A DNA stretch of 6,060 nt. It comes from Hadesarchaea archaeon DG-33 (lineage in GTDB: Archaea > Hadarchaeota > Hadarchaeia > Hadarchaeales > Hadarchaeaceae). Shown piece by piece: positions 5,754 through 6,060 of this stretch (position 1 is its first letter; every line of letters begins with the position of its first letter). The position numbers and the translations under genes were made by a program. Below the pieces are notes generated by a model. The model did no database searches. It was not told where the DNA came from and saw nothing but the letters and a program-made list of their open reading frames with translations. The DNA lies in NCBI GenBank assembly GCA_001515185.1, contig LQHI01000033.1, positions 1-6,060 on the forward strand, written 5' to 3'.

Positions 5754-5816
5754 AGCATCACTCCTGACACGGCGAACTTTCGCAATCACTACCGCCGAGT
5801 CTTTAGACGGATGTTG

Positions 5817-5828
5817 TTTATAAAAAGG
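5817..5828 (+). promoter_or_regulatory. Strong TATA box with no recognised gene
   Basis: TTTATAAAAAGG is the best archaeal TATA match in the window. It predicts transcription from about 5847. No convincing open reading frame follows before tRNA-Gly at 5929, and the tRNA has its own AT-rich box closer in. It may drive a small RNA, a very short cysteine-rich peptide, or a longer tRNA precursor. Confidence 0.5.
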
Positions 5829-5890
5829 CAAACCGGGGAGTGTGCAACTGTAACGCGCGCCAAGGCTGCCAACCAAATACGTGCCAGAAA

Positions 5891-5905
5891 TTAAAAATTT
5901 AATTA
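5891..5905 (+). promoter_or_regulatory. TATA region of the tRNA-Gly gene
   Basis: TTAAAAATTTAATTA contains an AAATTTAA core centred at about 5898. That predicts a start near 5924, about 5 bases before the mature 5' end of the tRNA, as is usual for archaeal tRNA promoters. Confidence 0.55.
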
Positions 5906-5928
5906 GAACTGGATTGACATTTAATTGT

Positions 5929-6020
5929 GCGGCCGTGGTCCAGCCTGGTTAGGACTCAGGCTTCCCATGAGATTTCGGGAAAAGCCTGCTGCGCGGGTTC
6001 GAATCCCGCCGGCCGCACCA
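5929..6020 (+). tRNA. tRNA-Gly(CCC) with 15-base intron
   Basis: The cloverleaf is complete. The acceptor GCGGCCG pairs with CGGCCGC, the D stem is GTCC/GGAC, the anticodon stem is CAGGC/GCCTG, and the T stem is GCGGG/CCCGC around TTCGAAT. The discriminator is A, and CCA is encoded at 6018-6020. After removal of the intron the loop is TTCCCAA with anticodon CCC at 5964-5966, reading the glycine codon GGG. The GCGGCCG acceptor start is typical of archaeal glycine tRNAs. Left unspliced, the anticodon loop would be 22 bases, far beyond normal, so an intron is needed to explain the gene. It has its own TATA region upstream. T-rich sequence (CTTTGTTGCCTTTAACTT) follows and may end transcription. 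Confidence 0.94.
5968..5982 (+). other. Minimal tRNA-Gly intron (between positions 37 and 38)
   Basis: The bulge-helix-bulge can be drawn with TTCC (positions 32-35) pairing GGGA through one U-G wobble, bulges CA|T and AA|A, and a tiny GA/TC helix closing a four-base loop inside. Excision of 15 bases gives a seven-base anticodon loop. The borders are set by the fold and could shift slightly. Confidence 0.75.
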
Positions 6021-6060
6021 CTTTGTTGCCTTTAACTTATTCCAAAAGACCAAGCTGGTC

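Noticed and set aside
6048..6060. Small inverted repeat GACCA-AGC-TGGTC at the right edge
   Set aside because: A five-base-pair stem cut off by the window end is not enough to call a terminator or operator.

Overview
The window looks archaeal. Two tRNA genes each carry an intron after position 37 that folds into the bulge-helix-bulge structure cut by the archaeal splicing endonuclease. The triosephosphate isomerase is of the short archaeal type (226 residues). Start codons include GTG and TTG. Promoters look like archaeal TATA boxes placed about 35 bases upstream of start codons. Both tRNA genes encode their 3' CCA. A euryarchaeal or related lineage is most likely; I cannot name a genus from this sequence.

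Left part (1-1865). A winged-helix protein with an AbiEi-like C-terminal half reads rightward (43-672). It converges with a leftward pair: tpiA (969-1649), followed by a small three-helix membrane protein (683-949). Upstream of tpiA on the same strand lie an intron-containing elongator tRNA-Met(CAU) (1744-1865) and rpiA (1891-2598). Two sugar-phosphate isomerases of central carbon metabolism, acting in triose and ribose phosphate interconversion, therefore flank a tRNA gene.

Right part (2599-6060). A single TATA-like box at 2629-2639 sits exactly midway between the rpiA start and the first gene of a rightward operon of four CBS-domain proteins (2669-5728). These carry 2, 4, 4 and 4 CBS domains, 14 in all. 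The first ends in a zinc ribbon; the other three are CBS domains almost throughout. The genes overlap or lie within 9 bases of each other on the first-to-last start codons used here, so they are probably co-transcribed. CBS pairs (Bateman modules) usually sense adenosine nucleotides or related ligands. Ten of the 14 repeats keep the usual [ST]xxD ribose-binding motif and four do not. No catalytic partner is fused or adjacent in the window.

The last 330 bases hold a possible terminator, a strong TATA box (5817-5828) with no obvious gene behind it, and a tRNA-Gly(CCC) gene with a very short 15-base intron (5929-6020). The unusual points are the size and uneven binding-site conservation of the CBS array, the symmetric divergent promoter, and the orphan promoter near 5820.
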